From Chthoniobacterales bacterium (GTDB lineage Bacteria > Verrucomicrobiota > Verrucomicrobiia > Chthoniobacterales > UBA6821): a stretch of 54,357 nucleotides of DNA. A program made the position numbers and the translations under genes. Shown here in pieces: positions 31,980-41,215 of the stretch. The stretch's first letter is position 1, and each line of letters opens with the position of its first letter. The stretch is from NCBI GenBank assembly GCA_026461395.1, contig JAPJNA010000048.1, positions 93,300 to 147,656 on the forward strand, in the 5' to 3' direction. The notes beneath the pieces were generated by a model. It did not search any database, was not told where the DNA came from, and saw only the letters and a program-made list of their open reading frames with translations.

Positions 31980-34124
31980 CTAAGAGGCATCCGGCATGAT
32001 GAGCCTGACAATGCGCTGAATCCCCTGCTTGGAGAGATCACTCATCGGATAGCGGCTCTGGGAGCGAAGGTACCAGGCGAGCGAGGAGCCGTATTCCTTC
32101 TTCTCCTCGTCGCTCTTGGCCTGCCTGATGTCATGGACAAAGTCGGGAGCCTGAGTGGTGAGATCCGCCCTGAGTTGCCCGAGCTTCTGGTCGTCCGGAT
32201 AGTGGCCGAACGTGACTTCAATCCCTTCCCAGGCACCGGCGTAATCCCCGCGGCGAGCGATCTCCTGCGAACGCATGATCGAGGTCTCGATCTCCTGCAT
32301 CCGGGAAAGAACGTTGCGGAGTTTCTCCTTTCGTTCGGACTTCCTGTTCGAATCGTCCATGGCGAGCGCGGCGATGTACTTTTCCTTGTCGTCGAAAATC
32401 TGCCGGTAGTTGTGCTGGCTATCAAGCTGGTCAAAGTCGCTCACCGCCTGGACCTGAGGGCTAGCCTTCTCGGAAACCTTGGTCATGTCGGTGGAGAAGG
32501 ACTGGATCTCGGGATTATTCGGCCAAATGGCCGCGGCGCGGGTGATCTCGGCCTGAACCGTCTGGAGATCTCCCCTTGATGCGGCGACACGTGCCTGGGC
32601 GATGTGCAGACTGCTGGCGGTCCTGACACCTTGGACATTGGCCATGATCTCCACGTCATCGAAACCGGGATTCACCTTTTTCATCTCCGCCACGACGGCG
32701 GCGACAGCATCGATATTTCCGGAGTTGGAAGAGTTAACGAGCTTGTTGCAGAGTTGCGCGTATTTCAGCGTCTTTCTCTTCTCATCCTGGGTCAGGAGAC
32801 GGACGCTAGGAAGATATTCACCCTTGGTGAAGAGTGAGGCGAGTTGAGTACCCGCGCTCTCAAGTTCGTTCTGCTCGAGAAGGTATTTGTAGACTTTCAC
32901 CCCTTCGTTCACGTCGCGGATGATCTCATTAGCGACCCCGTCGAGCTGGCTCAGGGTCTTGAAGGTCTTGCTCATCGTCCTCATGCCACTGGAAACTGCG
33001 TTCATGAGACTCTCGACACTGGCGTTTTCCAGACCGAACTGAACCCCTGAGCCTGAAAGGGCCATGCCATCCATTGCTGAAGTATTATTGCCGACGCCCG
33101 CCGAGGCACCTCCCGATTCCGCCGAGGTTCCTGCCCCCGAGCGTCCCCCATCACCACCGGCTGCGGCCGCCCCCTTGGGATCTCCTTTGGCAATGACTTT
33201 AAGCTGCCCGGCATCCTTGTTGTAACCCAGTTTCTCGGCCATCTGTTCGAAGCTCCGAATCGATTGGTCCCCGTCATCGAAGATGGCGCGGTAGAAGCGG
33301 TTTGCAATGATCACATGCTGGTAGCGCCGCTGGACGAAAAGCTGAAGGATCAGGGACTGGAGTTGGAATTTCGCGCTCGACTCGGCGCTGGCGATCCGCA
33401 GCTTGTTCTTCTCAATGGTCTGGCCCAGGGAGGCCAGTTCCCGCTTGGTGGGCTCCATCCGCGCATCGCGCTCAATATCCTGATTTTTGTTGTAACTCTC
33501 GGCATCGTTTTTTCCGACCGAGGACTGGTCCAGGGGGCGCGCCCTCGCTGACTGGAGGTTGTTATACTCGGCGATCTTGCGTTGCCGCTCCAAGTCGACG
33601 TTCTGCTGGATCAGCCTGGTGATCTCGGTCCGGACATTCGCTGCCGTGTAAACGGCATCGTGGATCGTGCTGCAGATGTTGGCATCACTCTCGAATTCGG
33701 AAGCCTTTGACAGGAGATTGAATGCCTCGTCCTGATTCTTCTTCGTGGCATTGCCCGGTGACAGTAACTCCATGATCCTCTCGATCCGCTGGCGGTATGC
33801 CTTGGCATCCTCGGAAGTCTCCGCAGGGGCGTTTAGGAATTTTTCGAACTGGGCGGCGAAAGCCGGATTATTCCAGAGTGACAGGAATGTGTTCGGCTTC
33901 ATGTCCACCACGTTCTTCCTGCCCGCCAAGCTGGCATCAGCCATTCCCTGCTTGCCAATCGCCCTGTTGTCGGATGCACCGGTCAGGGAGTTACCCTGAC
34001 GATACTGCTGACCTCCTTCCTTGATTGTCTCGGCACTACCTTGCTGTTCTTGCTGCGCCTGAAGGCCCGCCGGCAGAACGGGCAGGATGACTCCGCAGAT
34101 CATAATGAAGATCGGGCGCTTCAT
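31980..34124 (-). CDS. Exported helical-repeat protein, longer paralog
   Basis: A 714-residue protein with a signal peptide (1-23, MKRPIFIMICGVILPVLPAGLQAQ). The chain is helix-rich. A glycine/alanine/serine-rich linker lies near residues 318-350, and segments LHIAQARVAASRGD, AAIWPNNPEIQSF, FDQLDSQHNYRQIFD, GDYAGAWEGIEVTFGHYPDDQK and LAWYLRSQSRYPMSDLSKQG repeat features of the 604-residue neighbour, showing tandem duplication and divergence. The gene overlaps the upstream OB-like gene by 4 bases (ATGA), which indicates translational coupling. I do not recognise a family. Its place beside GspF suggests a secretion or pilus-like apparatus role, which is inference. Confidence 0.82.
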   Translation of the reverse strand: MKRPIFIMICGVILPVLPAGLQAQQEQQGSAETIKEGGQQYRQGNSLTGASDNRAIGKQGMADASLAGRKNVVDMKPNTFLSLWNNPAFAAQFEKFLNAPAETSEDAKAYRQRIERIMELLSPGNATKKNQDEAFNLLSKASEFESDANICSTIHDAVYTAANVRTEITRLIQQNVDLERQRKIAEYNNLQSARARPLDQSSVGKNDAESYNKNQDIERDARMEPTKRELASLGQTIEKNKLRIASAESSAKFQLQSLILQLFVQRRYQHVIIANRFYRAIFDDGDQSIRSFEQMAEKLGYNKDAGQLKVIAKGDPKGAAAAGGDGGRSGAGTSAESGGASAGVGNNTSAMDGMALSGSGVQFGLENASVESLMNAVSSGMRTMSKTFKTLSQLDGVANEIIRDVNEGVKVYKYLLEQNELESAGTQLASLFTKGEYLPSVRLLTQDEKRKTLKYAQLCNKLVNSSNSGNIDAVAAVVAEMKKVNPGFDDVEIMANVQGVRTASSLHIAQARVAASRGDLQTVQAEITRAAAIWPNNPEIQSFSTDMTKVSEKASPQVQAVSDFDQLDSQHNYRQIFDDKEKYIAALAMDDSNRKSERKEKLRNVLSRMQEIETSIMRSQEIARRGDYAGAWEGIEVTFGHYPDDQKLGQLRADLTTQAPDFVHDIRQAKSDEEKKEYGSSLAWYLRSQSRYPMSDLSKQGIQRIVRLIMPDAS

Positions 34125-34534
34125 GGTTTGTTCGCCTCCTCGACCTTGAGTAATCCATCCTCAATCACCTTTACCTTCATCAGGTAGTGCTGGCCCTTCT
34201 GGATAGTCAGACCACCAAGCGTTGGCGGCACCAGCACGGGAAGAACTACGGGTGCTCCTCCCTGAGTCTGCTTTTTCAACACCACGGAAAAGAGACGTCC
34301 CTTCGTCGGAGAGTTTCCGAGTGCAGAATCGATCTCGGCATCAATCTTGTAGGTATTGCCACGGAGCGAGTTGGCATTGTCGTAATAGATTGAGGCGTTC
34401 AGTTCTTCGATGGTCCTCAGTGAGGCATCCCCTCCGTTCTGTTGCAGTCCGTAAAAACCGCCCCCTGCAGCAAGTAGGACGAGAAGCATAATCAGCCAGG
34501 GGGGGAGTCCTTGGGGCTTTTTTTGGCGGGACAT
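34121..34534 (-). CDS. Membrane-anchored small protein with OB-like fold pattern
   Basis: A 137-residue protein. Residues 1-30 hold a basic start and one membrane helix (PPWLIMLLVLLAAGGGFYGLQ). The exported remainder shows a beta-barrel pattern: LRGNTYKIDAEIDSAL, RLFSVVLKK, APVVLPVLVPPTL, YLMKVKVIEDGLLKVEEA, similar to OB-fold tRNA_anti-like domains. This is a pattern judgement, not a proven match. The open frame extends upstream to 34609, but ATG 34534 is chosen because the longer form would overlap the DUF3431 gene and add no conserved sequence. It heads the four-gene unit with GspF and the two paralogs. Confidence 0.75.
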   Translation of the reverse strand: MSRQKKPQGLPPWLIMLLVLLAAGGGFYGLQQNGGDASLRTIEELNASIYYDNANSLRGNTYKIDAEIDSALGNSPTKGRLFSVVLKKQTQGGAPVVLPVLVPPTLGGLTIQKGQHYLMKVKVIEDGLLKVEEANKP

Positions 34535-34565
34535 CTTTTTACCATCATGCTGGCTTACAAGAAAT

Positions 34566-35312
34566 TCAAACCGAATCGACTGCCCCAATGATTTCCCCGC
34601 CGGGCTCAAGCCGGCGGATTTTTTTTAAATACCGCGTGCCGTCGTGGCCGAGCGTCTCGGGATCTATGACGGGACCGCCAAAGAAGCGGTCCCAAAAACG
34701 CTCCAAGGAGTGGGGAGCCAATGCATCGGACAAACATGCCTCCAAAGCCCTTTCATAAAACTCTAGGGATCTACTCCTCACACCCTCTCTGGAAACCGCG
34801 AACTGGGCACCGCCCCGGAAGTGGAATAGATCAGGAGATGGGCCTCCGAATATGAGTTCGTACAAACTGCCCGTAGAAAGCTCGACCCGTTCGGGATTCT
34901 TGCTCCAGGGAACAAACAGGCGCCGTCCTTGAGGATCGTCGGTGTCTTCCAGAAACCCGTACCATAGAAAAGGGCTTGGGATTTCCTTTCTCTCGGCCAA
35001 GGCTTTCAGCCGTTCGTGCAGGTCGGGGGCGTGGTCAAAAGGATGCCCTTGGCAGAAAACGGTGACATCAGCCAGTGAATCAAACCTCGTGATGAGATGG
35101 GTGAGATAGGTGTGGGCTTCCCTGCCTGTATTCAGAAGAGTTACCACGGACATCCCTTCTCTTCCGATAAGACTCTCCGGCAATGCCTGCGTGACTCCCT
35201 TGTCATAGACCGAGATACGGAAGGATGCCGGCACTCTCTTGAGCCACCGGAGATCCTCCTCATGGCGCGCGACAACAAGTTCTATCGAACAATCCTCGGA
35301 AAGAGACGTCAT
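34566..35312 (-). CDS. DUF3431-family protein
   Basis: A 248-residue soluble protein with the DUF3431 layout: IELVVARHEEDLRWL at the start, a YDKG motif, then GREAHTYLTHLITRFDSLADVTVFCQGHPFDH in the centre. The family resembles glycosyltransferase-type folds and has no established reaction. The C-terminal half is family-poor but contains a D/R-rich helix. ATG 35312 is used because the longer frame to 35378 would overlap the divergent nucleotidyltransferase start. The gene lies upstream of and on the same strand as the OB-like gene, with a 31-base gap, so it could share its transcript. A surface-sugar role is plausible given the divergent neighbour. Confidence 0.75.
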   Translation of the reverse strand: MTSLSEDCSIELVVARHEEDLRWLKRVPASFRISVYDKGVTQALPESLIGREGMSVVTLLNTGREAHTYLTHLITRFDSLADVTVFCQGHPFDHAPDLHERLKALAERKEIPSPFLWYGFLEDTDDPQGRRLFVPWSKNPERVELSTGSLYELIFGGPSPDLFHFRGGAQFAVSREGVRSRSLEFYERALEACLSDALAPHSLERFWDRFFGGPVIDPETLGHDGTRYLKKIRRLEPGGEIIGAVDSV

Positions 35313-35376
35313 TGCGTTCTTTTTCTTAATGAGCTTGGCGAAGGGAGGCCAGATCCAATAGAAGTCGAATCTTCCC

Positions 35377-36135
35377 ATGAATATTCTGATCCTAGCAGCT
35401 GGATATGCAACACGTCTCTATCCCCTCACCGAAAACAAGGCCAAACCCCTGCTCGAAGTAGCGGGTAAGCCAATGATCGAATGGGTGCTCGACAACCTCG
35501 CCCCGATTCCCGACATCAATCGGGTCTATGTCGTGACGAACAACAAGTTCGCCAAGGCTTTTGAGGAATGGGCAGCCGGGTATAAAGCAAAGGGACACGG
35601 CGGGGACAAAATGGAGTTCACTATCGTCAACGACGGATCCACATGTGATACCGACAAACTCGGAGCAATCGGCGACATCCACCACGTTCTCAAGACTCAA
35701 GACATCACGCACCAGGATCTGCTGGTTGTTGCGGGGGACAATCTCTTCAGCCAGCCCGTTCCGGAATTCGCGGAGGCTGCCAAAAATCATCCCGCCACCC
35801 TCGCCCTCTACGACGTGGGGAATCTTGAGGAGATTCGAAAATATAACAATGTCTCCATCGACGCCGAGGGTGTGATCACCCACTTCGAGGAGAAACCGGC
35901 CCACCCGACCACCACCAAAACCGGCATTGCTCTTTACTATTACCGCAAGGATGTCCTCCCGCTCATCAATACCTATGTCGCGGAGGGAAATAACCCCGAT
36001 CAACCGGGGCGCCTGATTCAGTGGCTCTATACGAGGGTCAAGGTGGGCACTTGGGACGTTCCTGGTACTTGGTTCGATATCGGAAGCAAGGAGACCCTGA
36101 TCGAGGCCAATGAGGTCTTCAAAAAATTCGCCTGA
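35377..36135 (+). CDS. Sugar-1-phosphate nucleotidyltransferase
   Basis: A 252-residue Rossmann-like nucleotidyltransferase. The N-terminal LAAGYATRLYPLTENKAKPLLEVAGKPMIE is the NTP-binding signature, with Ala replacing the second Gly of the common G-x-G-T-R, a variant present in several subgroups. The lysine in AKPLL, VAGDNLF (metal aspartate) and TGIALYYYRK are also visible. It resembles glucose-1-phosphate thymidylyltransferase and mannose-1-phosphate guanylyltransferase-like proteins but lacks the C-terminal hexapeptide domain. The sugar and nucleotide are undetermined. It is divergent from the DUF3431 gene, the starts being 64 bases apart. Confidence 0.88.
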   Translation: MNILILAAGYATRLYPLTENKAKPLLEVAGKPMIEWVLDNLAPIPDINRVYVVTNNKFAKAFEEWAAGYKAKGHGGDKMEFTIVNDGSTCDTDKLGAIGDIHHVLKTQDITHQDLLVVAGDNLFSQPVPEFAEAAKNHPATLALYDVGNLEEIRKYNNVSIDAEGVITHFEEKPAHPTTTKTGIALYYYRKDVLPLINTYVAEGNNPDQPGRLIQWLYTRVKVGTWDVPGTWFDIGSKETLIEANEVFKKFA

Positions 36136-36240
36136 AATTCAGGCTCAGCGTGATGACTCGGGACTAGCTTCCCGCCCCTAGAACACTGAGCTTTGGGAAT
36201 AGATCCCTCGGCTCAGGGCGGATAATTGGGCTTTCGATTC

Positions 36241-36414
36241 TTAAGCCAGCTTGAGCCTCTTACTTCCGTGGCGAGTTTTAGCGACGACGCTCCCACGGCG
36301 GAAGAGATCTTGGATGGCAGCCAGTGTCTCGCGCTCGTTCCGGGCGTAGCTGGAGACGGCGGCGACAAGGTCGCCGAGTGAGGTGATGTGGTTAGGGGTG
36401 CTGTGTGTTTTCAT
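36241..36414 (-). CDS. Small hypothetical protein
   Basis: A 57-residue protein starting at ATG 36414 with AGAAAGAA about 9 bases upstream. It is mostly helical (SLGDLVAAVSSYARNERETLAAIQDLFRRG) and ends in a basic tail (VVAKTRHGSKRLKLA). No signal peptide or membrane segment is seen. The pattern is like a small DNA-binding or regulatory protein, but I do not recognise a family. It is convergent with the nucleotidyltransferase and divergent from the ExbB operon. Moderately likely to be real. Confidence 0.55.
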   Translation of the reverse strand: MKTHSTPNHITSLGDLVAAVSSYARNERETLAAIQDLFRRGSVVAKTRHGSKRLKLA

Positions 36415-36602
36415 GGCGTGTTCTTTCTGAAGAGTAAGACACATAGCCGGCGGAGGATGTTCAAAATAGTTGCAGTCTGAAACTCTCCTCTCGCACCCCT
36501 CGCACCTCTCCCCTCACCCTCCCGATGCTAACCGGACAAGGTGCAAGCCTTGCTTGTCTCTACATCTCGGATATGCTCCAAGCATCCCCAATCAGGATTC
36601 GC

Positions 36603-37418
36603 ATGCATTCAATATCCGCTAAACGATCCAGACTCCACGGTATCTTCACTCCCTTTATTGTTGGAGCCATTGCCGTCTCTTCAGCGATGGCCGTGGAGAC
36701 GAATGCCCCGACGGCACTCTCTTCTCTTCCCTCACTTGCCTCTCCTGCCACGATGACATCCGGGAATCCGGAAACGCTGCTCAAACTTCTCTCGGCCGGA
36801 GGCTTGGTGATGGTCCCCCTACTGCTTCTTTCCGTGATCACGCTGGCGTTAATCCTTGTCTATCTCGTTACTCTCAGGAGAGGTGCCGTGGCAGGTTCCA
36901 GGTTCATGACGACAGCCGAGACGCTGCTCGGCAAAGGAGACCTTCTGGGTCTCCTAGCCATTGCCAACAAACACCGTGATATAGCGACCTCGATCCTCAC
37001 AAGAACACTTGAATTTCTAGCCAGTCATCCGGTGGCCACGGACGATCAACTCCGGGAAATCGCGCAGACAGAGGGAAGCCGCGAGGCCTCGCTGCTAAAC
37101 CAGCGCGTCGCCTGGCTTGCCGACATCGCCACTGTGGCCCCGATGCTAGGACTACTCGGGACAGTTTTCGGCATGATCCGGTCCTTCAGTGTGATGGCCA
37201 ACGATGTGGTCGCTTCCCGCCCGATGTTGCTGGCGGAGGGTGTGGCTGAGGCCCTTGTCGCAACAGCAGCGGGACTCGTTGTCGGCATTCCTGCGATGAT
37301 CGCCTACGCTTGGTTCCGTGGGAGGGTTCAGGAAATGATCTCCGAAATGGAAGGGGTCACCTCCCTTCTGCTGGTGAAGCTCGTGATCGCCAGGAAAAAT
37401 TCGCAGACACCCCGCTGA
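36603..37418 (+). CDS. MotA/TolQ/ExbB proton channel protein with signal peptide
   Basis: A 271-residue ExbB-type protein. A cleavable signal peptide is likely (residues 1-30, GIFTPFIVGAIAVSSAMA). It is followed by a Ser/Pro/Ala-rich stretch, helix 1 (LSAGGLVMVPLLLLSVITLALILVYLV) and the cytoplasmic loop. The conserved paired helices are ATVAPMLGLLGTVFGMIRSF and GVAEALVATAAGLVVGIPAMIAYAWF, the TolQ/ExbB proton-channel signature. With ExbD it uses proton flow to drive a periplasmic partner. The start ATG 36603 has AGGA just upstream; ATGs at 36525 and 36573 also open the frame. It heads the plus-strand envelope operon. Confidence 0.9.
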   Translation: MHSISAKRSRLHGIFTPFIVGAIAVSSAMAVETNAPTALSSLPSLASPATMTSGNPETLLKLLSAGGLVMVPLLLLSVITLALILVYLVTLRRGAVAGSRFMTTAETLLGKGDLLGLLAIANKHRDIATSILTRTLEFLASHPVATDDQLREIAQTEGSREASLLNQRVAWLADIATVAPMLGLLGTVFGMIRSFSVMANDVVASRPMLLAEGVAEALVATAAGLVVGIPAMIAYAWFRGRVQEMISEMEGVTSLLLVKLVIARKNSQTPR

Positions 37419-37433
37419 TCTCCACCGTCTGCC

Positions 37434-37868
37434 GTGAATTTCCGCACGCGCCTACAACCGGAGCCACGGGGCTTCCTGATTGCCCCGATGGTCGACATCC
37501 TGCTCGTGCTACTCGGGTTCTTTATGCTCACGTGGAGTTTTGCGCGACAGGAACGGGAACTCGACGTCCAGATGCCCTCGGCAGGCGAGGCTAAGGAACA
37601 GCGGCGCTCCGTCGGCGAGGTAATCGTGAATGTGAAGGCCGATGGCAGTCTTGTCATGAACCGTCGAAACATGACTCCGGACGAGCTTTTGACGGCGCTT
37701 TCACGGATCGCCGCGCTCTACCCCGACCAGGCGGTGGTGCTACGCGGAGATCAGCGCGTCGACTACGGACACATCGTCCAGACACTCGATCTCTGCCGGA
37801 AGGCCAAGATCTGCAATATCGCCTTCGCCACGGCAAGCCCAGAAGCCCCCTCTGCCGCCAGTCCCTAA
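37434..37868 (+). CDS. ExbD/TolR biopolymer transport protein
   Basis: A 144-residue ExbD-type subunit: a short cytoplasmic N-terminus, one membrane helix with the proton-carrying aspartate in IAPMVDILLVLLGFFML (Asp21), and a periplasmic domain (GEVIVNVKADGSLVMNRRNMTPDEL, VVLRGDQRVDYGHIVQTLDLCRKA). The GTG start at 37434 is 15 bases after the exbB stop. It forms the motor with the upstream ExbB. No TonB or TolA gene follows; a TPR protein does, 6 bases downstream. Confidence 0.92.
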   Translation: MNFRTRLQPEPRGFLIAPMVDILLVLLGFFMLTWSFARQERELDVQMPSAGEAKEQRRSVGEVIVNVKADGSLVMNRRNMTPDELLTALSRIAALYPDQAVVLRGDQRVDYGHIVQTLDLCRKAKICNIAFATASPEAPSAASP

Positions 37869-37874
37869 GTCTCC

Positions 37875-40559
37875 ATGATGAATAGTAAAAGGAAGGAAAG
37901 GGGCTCCGCTCTACTTTGGGTAGTCCTTAGCACCACGATCGCCCTGATCGGACTTCTGGGATTCACGGTAACGCTCTACGGACAGTCGCTCTCACCAGAA
38001 CCAGAAGTGCGCCGCGCCCTTCCTGTGATGTCGACTTCCTTGCCGACTGCGAGTGCGGCTGCGAGTTCGACTGCGACTCCGGTCATGAGGGCCCTGCCAG
38101 CGAATTCGACGACTTTGCCGTCACCCCTCCACTCAGCGTCTGTTGAGACTCAAACGATTCCTTACACTCCTAGCACCGCATCCACGAAATCCACGGCATC
38201 CACGACATCGGCGACCTCCGTTGATGCACCGGGCAGTATCCGCCTCACCCCTAGCGCTGCAACCGATCCCTCGGTGCTGGCGTCATCCCAGCTTGCAATC
38301 GCCGACGGATGCTATTCAAGGAAACAGCCAGAGCTGGCCATCCCCGAATATGAAAAATTCCTGATCATGGCGTCGCGAAACTCAGTGGATCGGGAACGTG
38401 CCCTTTACCGCTTGGGGGAATCACAGCGCCAAATGGGTAGCATGGCCGCTGCGGAGAGCAGCTTCCTGAAGCTGATCGCCGAATACCCCAACGGTCAGTA
38501 CGTCCCCTCCTCCTCGTTCCGCCTTGGTGAGATAAGGGAGTCGCGGGGTCAGCATTCCAACGCGGCGGATAATTTTGCGGTGACTGCCAAGGGTGCCACT
38601 GATCCCTCGATCCGAATTGCCGCTCTCTACCATCAGGCACTCTGTCTGGAAAAGAGCGGTCACCAGCGGGAGGGAGAGATTCTTTTCCGCTCGGTGGCCT
38701 CGGAAAAACAGCTCGGAACGGCACCCAATCCCTACCGTACTCCCACCCTGATGCATCTGGCCTCCTTGGCCACTAACTCGGGTAACAAAGAAGAGGCTCT
38801 GGCCAATTATCGGGAAATCATGGCTGCGGAAACCAAAGGGGAGATTTTTTCCGAAGCAGCCCTCAAAGCGGCTCAGATCGAATTCGAGCGCGGTCATCCA
38901 GAAGAAGCGCGAAAACTGTTTGATCAAGTAGCTTCCTCAAAAGACTCGGGACGCTGGCAAAGCATTGCTGCACTGGGCTCAGTGCGTCTGGCCGCCCAGT
39001 CCGGTGACAACAGTGCGGTTCTGCGGACCTCGGAGAGCACCCTGGCCGTTGATTCCGAAAACAAACCGGAAATCCTGCTCCTCCAGGCGAATGCCCTCAG
39101 AAAAACGGGAAAGAACTCCAAGGCCCTTGAGAACTACGATGCAATCATCAGGGAATATCCTGGGAGCAAGGCCTCCTCCGAGGCTCCGTTTCAACGCCTC
39201 CTGGCGCTCCATGCCATGCGGAACCCGGATCTCGCCGCGGAAATCGATCACTACCTCCTGACAGCAAGAGACGCCTCTGACAGGGCACGCGCCCAGTTAC
39301 TCAAGGCCGAGGCCACCCTCATGGCGTCGAAGTATGTCGAAGCAGCCCTGCTCTATCACGACCTCCCGGTCAAAGACCTGCCGCCGACCGCAAAGCCAGA
39401 CATTCTTTACAAGGAGGCTTGGGCGCTCATTCAAGCGAACACTCAGGCCGCAACAGATCAGTCCAAACCCGTTGACCCAGCCCTGCAGGTAGAGACGATC
39501 GCGGCTCTGACGCGCTTCATTGAGTCCTGTCCTGATGACTCGCGGACTCCGGCCACCCTGGCTCAACGAGGACTCCTGAACCTCAGGCAAAAGAATTTCG
39601 AGATGGCTGCAACTGATTTCACATTGCTTGAGACCCGCTACCCAAAAGCTCCCGAACGAGAACTAGCTCTCCATCAAAAGGCCCTCCTGCTCGGGCAGCT
39701 GCAGAAGAGTGATGAGATGGTCGCCACATTTACCCAACTCATCCGTGACTATCCGAAATGCAGCGCCGCCCCGGAGGCCCATTACTGGATCGGACTGACA
39801 GCCCTAGACCGCAAGGATTATACCACGGCCGTCACAGAGCTTGCCGAAGCCCGCAAGGGAGATCCCAAACAGTTCGGAGAGCGGGCCGGGCTTCGGATCT
39901 TGCTTGCCCGTTATGATCAGAATGACGTGGGAGAAGCCTCGCGCGAGGCCATGGCCTTAAAGCCAGCACTCATTCCTCCCGAGGTCGGACGTTGGCTAGG
40001 TCTTAAAACCATGGAAGCCGGTGATCCCGCGAAGACCGAACACTTTCTAGCCCCTCTTGTGAAAGCAGGCTTACCTGGCAATACGGATTCAGAAATCCAG
40101 GGCACGCTGGCCCAGTCACTCATCCTACAGAATAAACTCAAAGAGGCACAGATACCCGCTGCCGCCTACCTGAAACTAGCCAAGGATCCAGCAGCCAGGG
40201 CCAAGGCCCTACTAATGAGCGCGGCGATCCAATACTCGCTGAAGGATCTAAACTCTGCCTCATCCATGGTGGAGGAGGTGATGCTTCTGCAACCGGAGGG
40301 GCCAATCAACGCGGAGGCCCGGATCCTGAGCGGTGATCTGCTGGTCGCGAAACAGGACTACGCTGGGGCCGCTAAGGCATACATCACGGTTGCCGTGCTT
40401 TACGATGACGCCGCTCTGGCTCCCAAGGCGCTGGCGCGAGCCGCAGATGCCTATCGCCGAGCTGGTAATGAAGCCGAGGCTCAGAAAACACTAGACGAAC
40501 TCCACAAACGTTTCCCAAATTTTTCGAACCATCCCGGTCCGTTAAAATCAAAACCATGA
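37875..40559 (+). CDS. Large TPR protein, membrane-anchored (ExbBD-associated)
   Basis: An 894-residue protein with an N-terminal membrane anchor (about 11-36, SALLWVVLSTTIALIGLLGFTVTLYG). A Ser/Thr/Ala-rich low-complexity region covers roughly residues 50-125. Many tetratricopeptide repeats follow (about 140-890), of the YbgF/BamD/Tol-Pal TPR style: RALYRLGESQRQMGSMAAAESSF, EAHYWIGLTALDRKDYTTAV, KALARAADAYRRAGNEAEAQKTL. It probably sits in the periplasm as a scaffold for the ExbBD motor. The stop overlaps the next start by 4 bases (ATGA). No catalytic motif is visible. Confidence 0.85.
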   Translation: MMNSKRKERGSALLWVVLSTTIALIGLLGFTVTLYGQSLSPEPEVRRALPVMSTSLPTASAAASSTATPVMRALPANSTTLPSPLHSASVETQTIPYTPSTASTKSTASTTSATSVDAPGSIRLTPSAATDPSVLASSQLAIADGCYSRKQPELAIPEYEKFLIMASRNSVDRERALYRLGESQRQMGSMAAAESSFLKLIAEYPNGQYVPSSSFRLGEIRESRGQHSNAADNFAVTAKGATDPSIRIAALYHQALCLEKSGHQREGEILFRSVASEKQLGTAPNPYRTPTLMHLASLATNSGNKEEALANYREIMAAETKGEIFSEAALKAAQIEFERGHPEEARKLFDQVASSKDSGRWQSIAALGSVRLAAQSGDNSAVLRTSESTLAVDSENKPEILLLQANALRKTGKNSKALENYDAIIREYPGSKASSEAPFQRLLALHAMRNPDLAAEIDHYLLTARDASDRARAQLLKAEATLMASKYVEAALLYHDLPVKDLPPTAKPDILYKEAWALIQANTQAATDQSKPVDPALQVETIAALTRFIESCPDDSRTPATLAQRGLLNLRQKNFEMAATDFTLLETRYPKAPERELALHQKALLLGQLQKSDEMVATFTQLIRDYPKCSAAPEAHYWIGLTALDRKDYTTAVTELAEARKGDPKQFGERAGLRILLARYDQNDVGEASREAMALKPALIPPEVGRWLGLKTMEAGDPAKTEHFLAPLVKAGLPGNTDSEIQGTLAQSLILQNKLKEAQIPAAAYLKLAKDPAARAKALLMSAAIQYSLKDLNSASSMVEEVMLLQPEGPINAEARILSGDLLVAKQDYAGAAKAYITVAVLYDDAALAPKALARAADAYRRAGNEAEAQKTLDELHKRFPNFSNHPGPLKSKP

Positions 40560-41215
40560 AAAACCAGAAGAGCCTTTTTCTCGTTTCGCTTATTCTTTTT
40601 TTCTTCCTAGACACCTGCCTGATGCCTGCAGTGCTCATGGCCAAGGGGACAAATACCACCTCGCCGACTCCGGTGACTCTCACAGCGACCAATGTGCCCA
40701 CATCTCAAGTAGCTACCAATGCAGCCACGACCCCATCCCTGATCGCGCATGATTTGACAGAGATTCACGGATCCATCTCCTTGCCAAAGGAATGGACCCT
40801 TCTTCCCGGTAAACTGCTGGAGGGAGATGTCCTGCTCGCGACCAAGGAAAAGATTTCCGGAGAGAACGATCCCTACACCACCGGTCTGAGCATGACACTC
40901 GACCGCAACGGGGCCAAGGATTCCGGTCAAAAACCGACGGAATACGCCATGAGTCTGGCGCGTGAGGCCCATGATAAGGCGGGTGACGAGGCCTCTCCAC
41001 TCCGGGAGTCTCAGAACGGCCCCTTCCATGAAATTCGCTTCGACTTCCCGATTGCCGGGGACCTACCCCTGCAGATCACCGAGGTACTGCGTGCCAATGA
41101 AAAGACAGGAACGCTTGCCGTCATTCTCTGGCAATCTCCGAAGGAGGAAGCACTCGCCCTGCAGGGCCTCCGGGATACTGTTCTCGCTGGCCTCACCCTG
41201 GATCCCGAAAAATGA
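40556..41215 (+). CDS. Secreted hypothetical protein in ExbBD operon
   Basis: A 219-residue protein with a signal peptide (about 1-29, SLFLVSLILFFFLDTCLMPAVLMA), then a Thr/Pro/Ala-rich linker (30-65). The folded domain (about 70-217) has beta-strand and helix alternation: GSISLPKEWTLLPGKLLEGDVLLATKE, FHEIRFDFPIAGDLPLQITEVLRA and TLAVILWQSPKEEALALQGLRDTVLAGL. The style resembles PsbP/DUF1795-like or anti-sigma-type secreted domains, a loose judgement. It overlaps the TPR gene by 4 bases and the protease gene by 4 bases, so all are translationally coupled. Confidence 0.82.
   Translation: MKNQKSLFLVSLILFFFLDTCLMPAVLMAKGTNTTSPTPVTLTATNVPTSQVATNAATTPSLIAHDLTEIHGSISLPKEWTLLPGKLLEGDVLLATKEKISGENDPYTTGLSMTLDRNGAKDSGQKPTEYAMSLAREAHDKAGDEASPLRESQNGPFHEIRFDFPIAGDLPLQITEVLRANEKTGTLAVILWQSPKEEALALQGLRDTVLAGLTLDPEK

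Noticed and set aside
34597-34625. Terminator-like hairpin: 7-bp GC stem (CCGCCGG/CCGGCGG) followed by eight T on the plus strand
   Set aside because: It lies inside the 3' end of the minus-strand DUF3431 coding region, and no plus-strand gene ends here, so it is a coincidence of codons (Lys-Lys-Ile-Arg-Arg and Pro-Gly-Gly) rather than a functional terminator.
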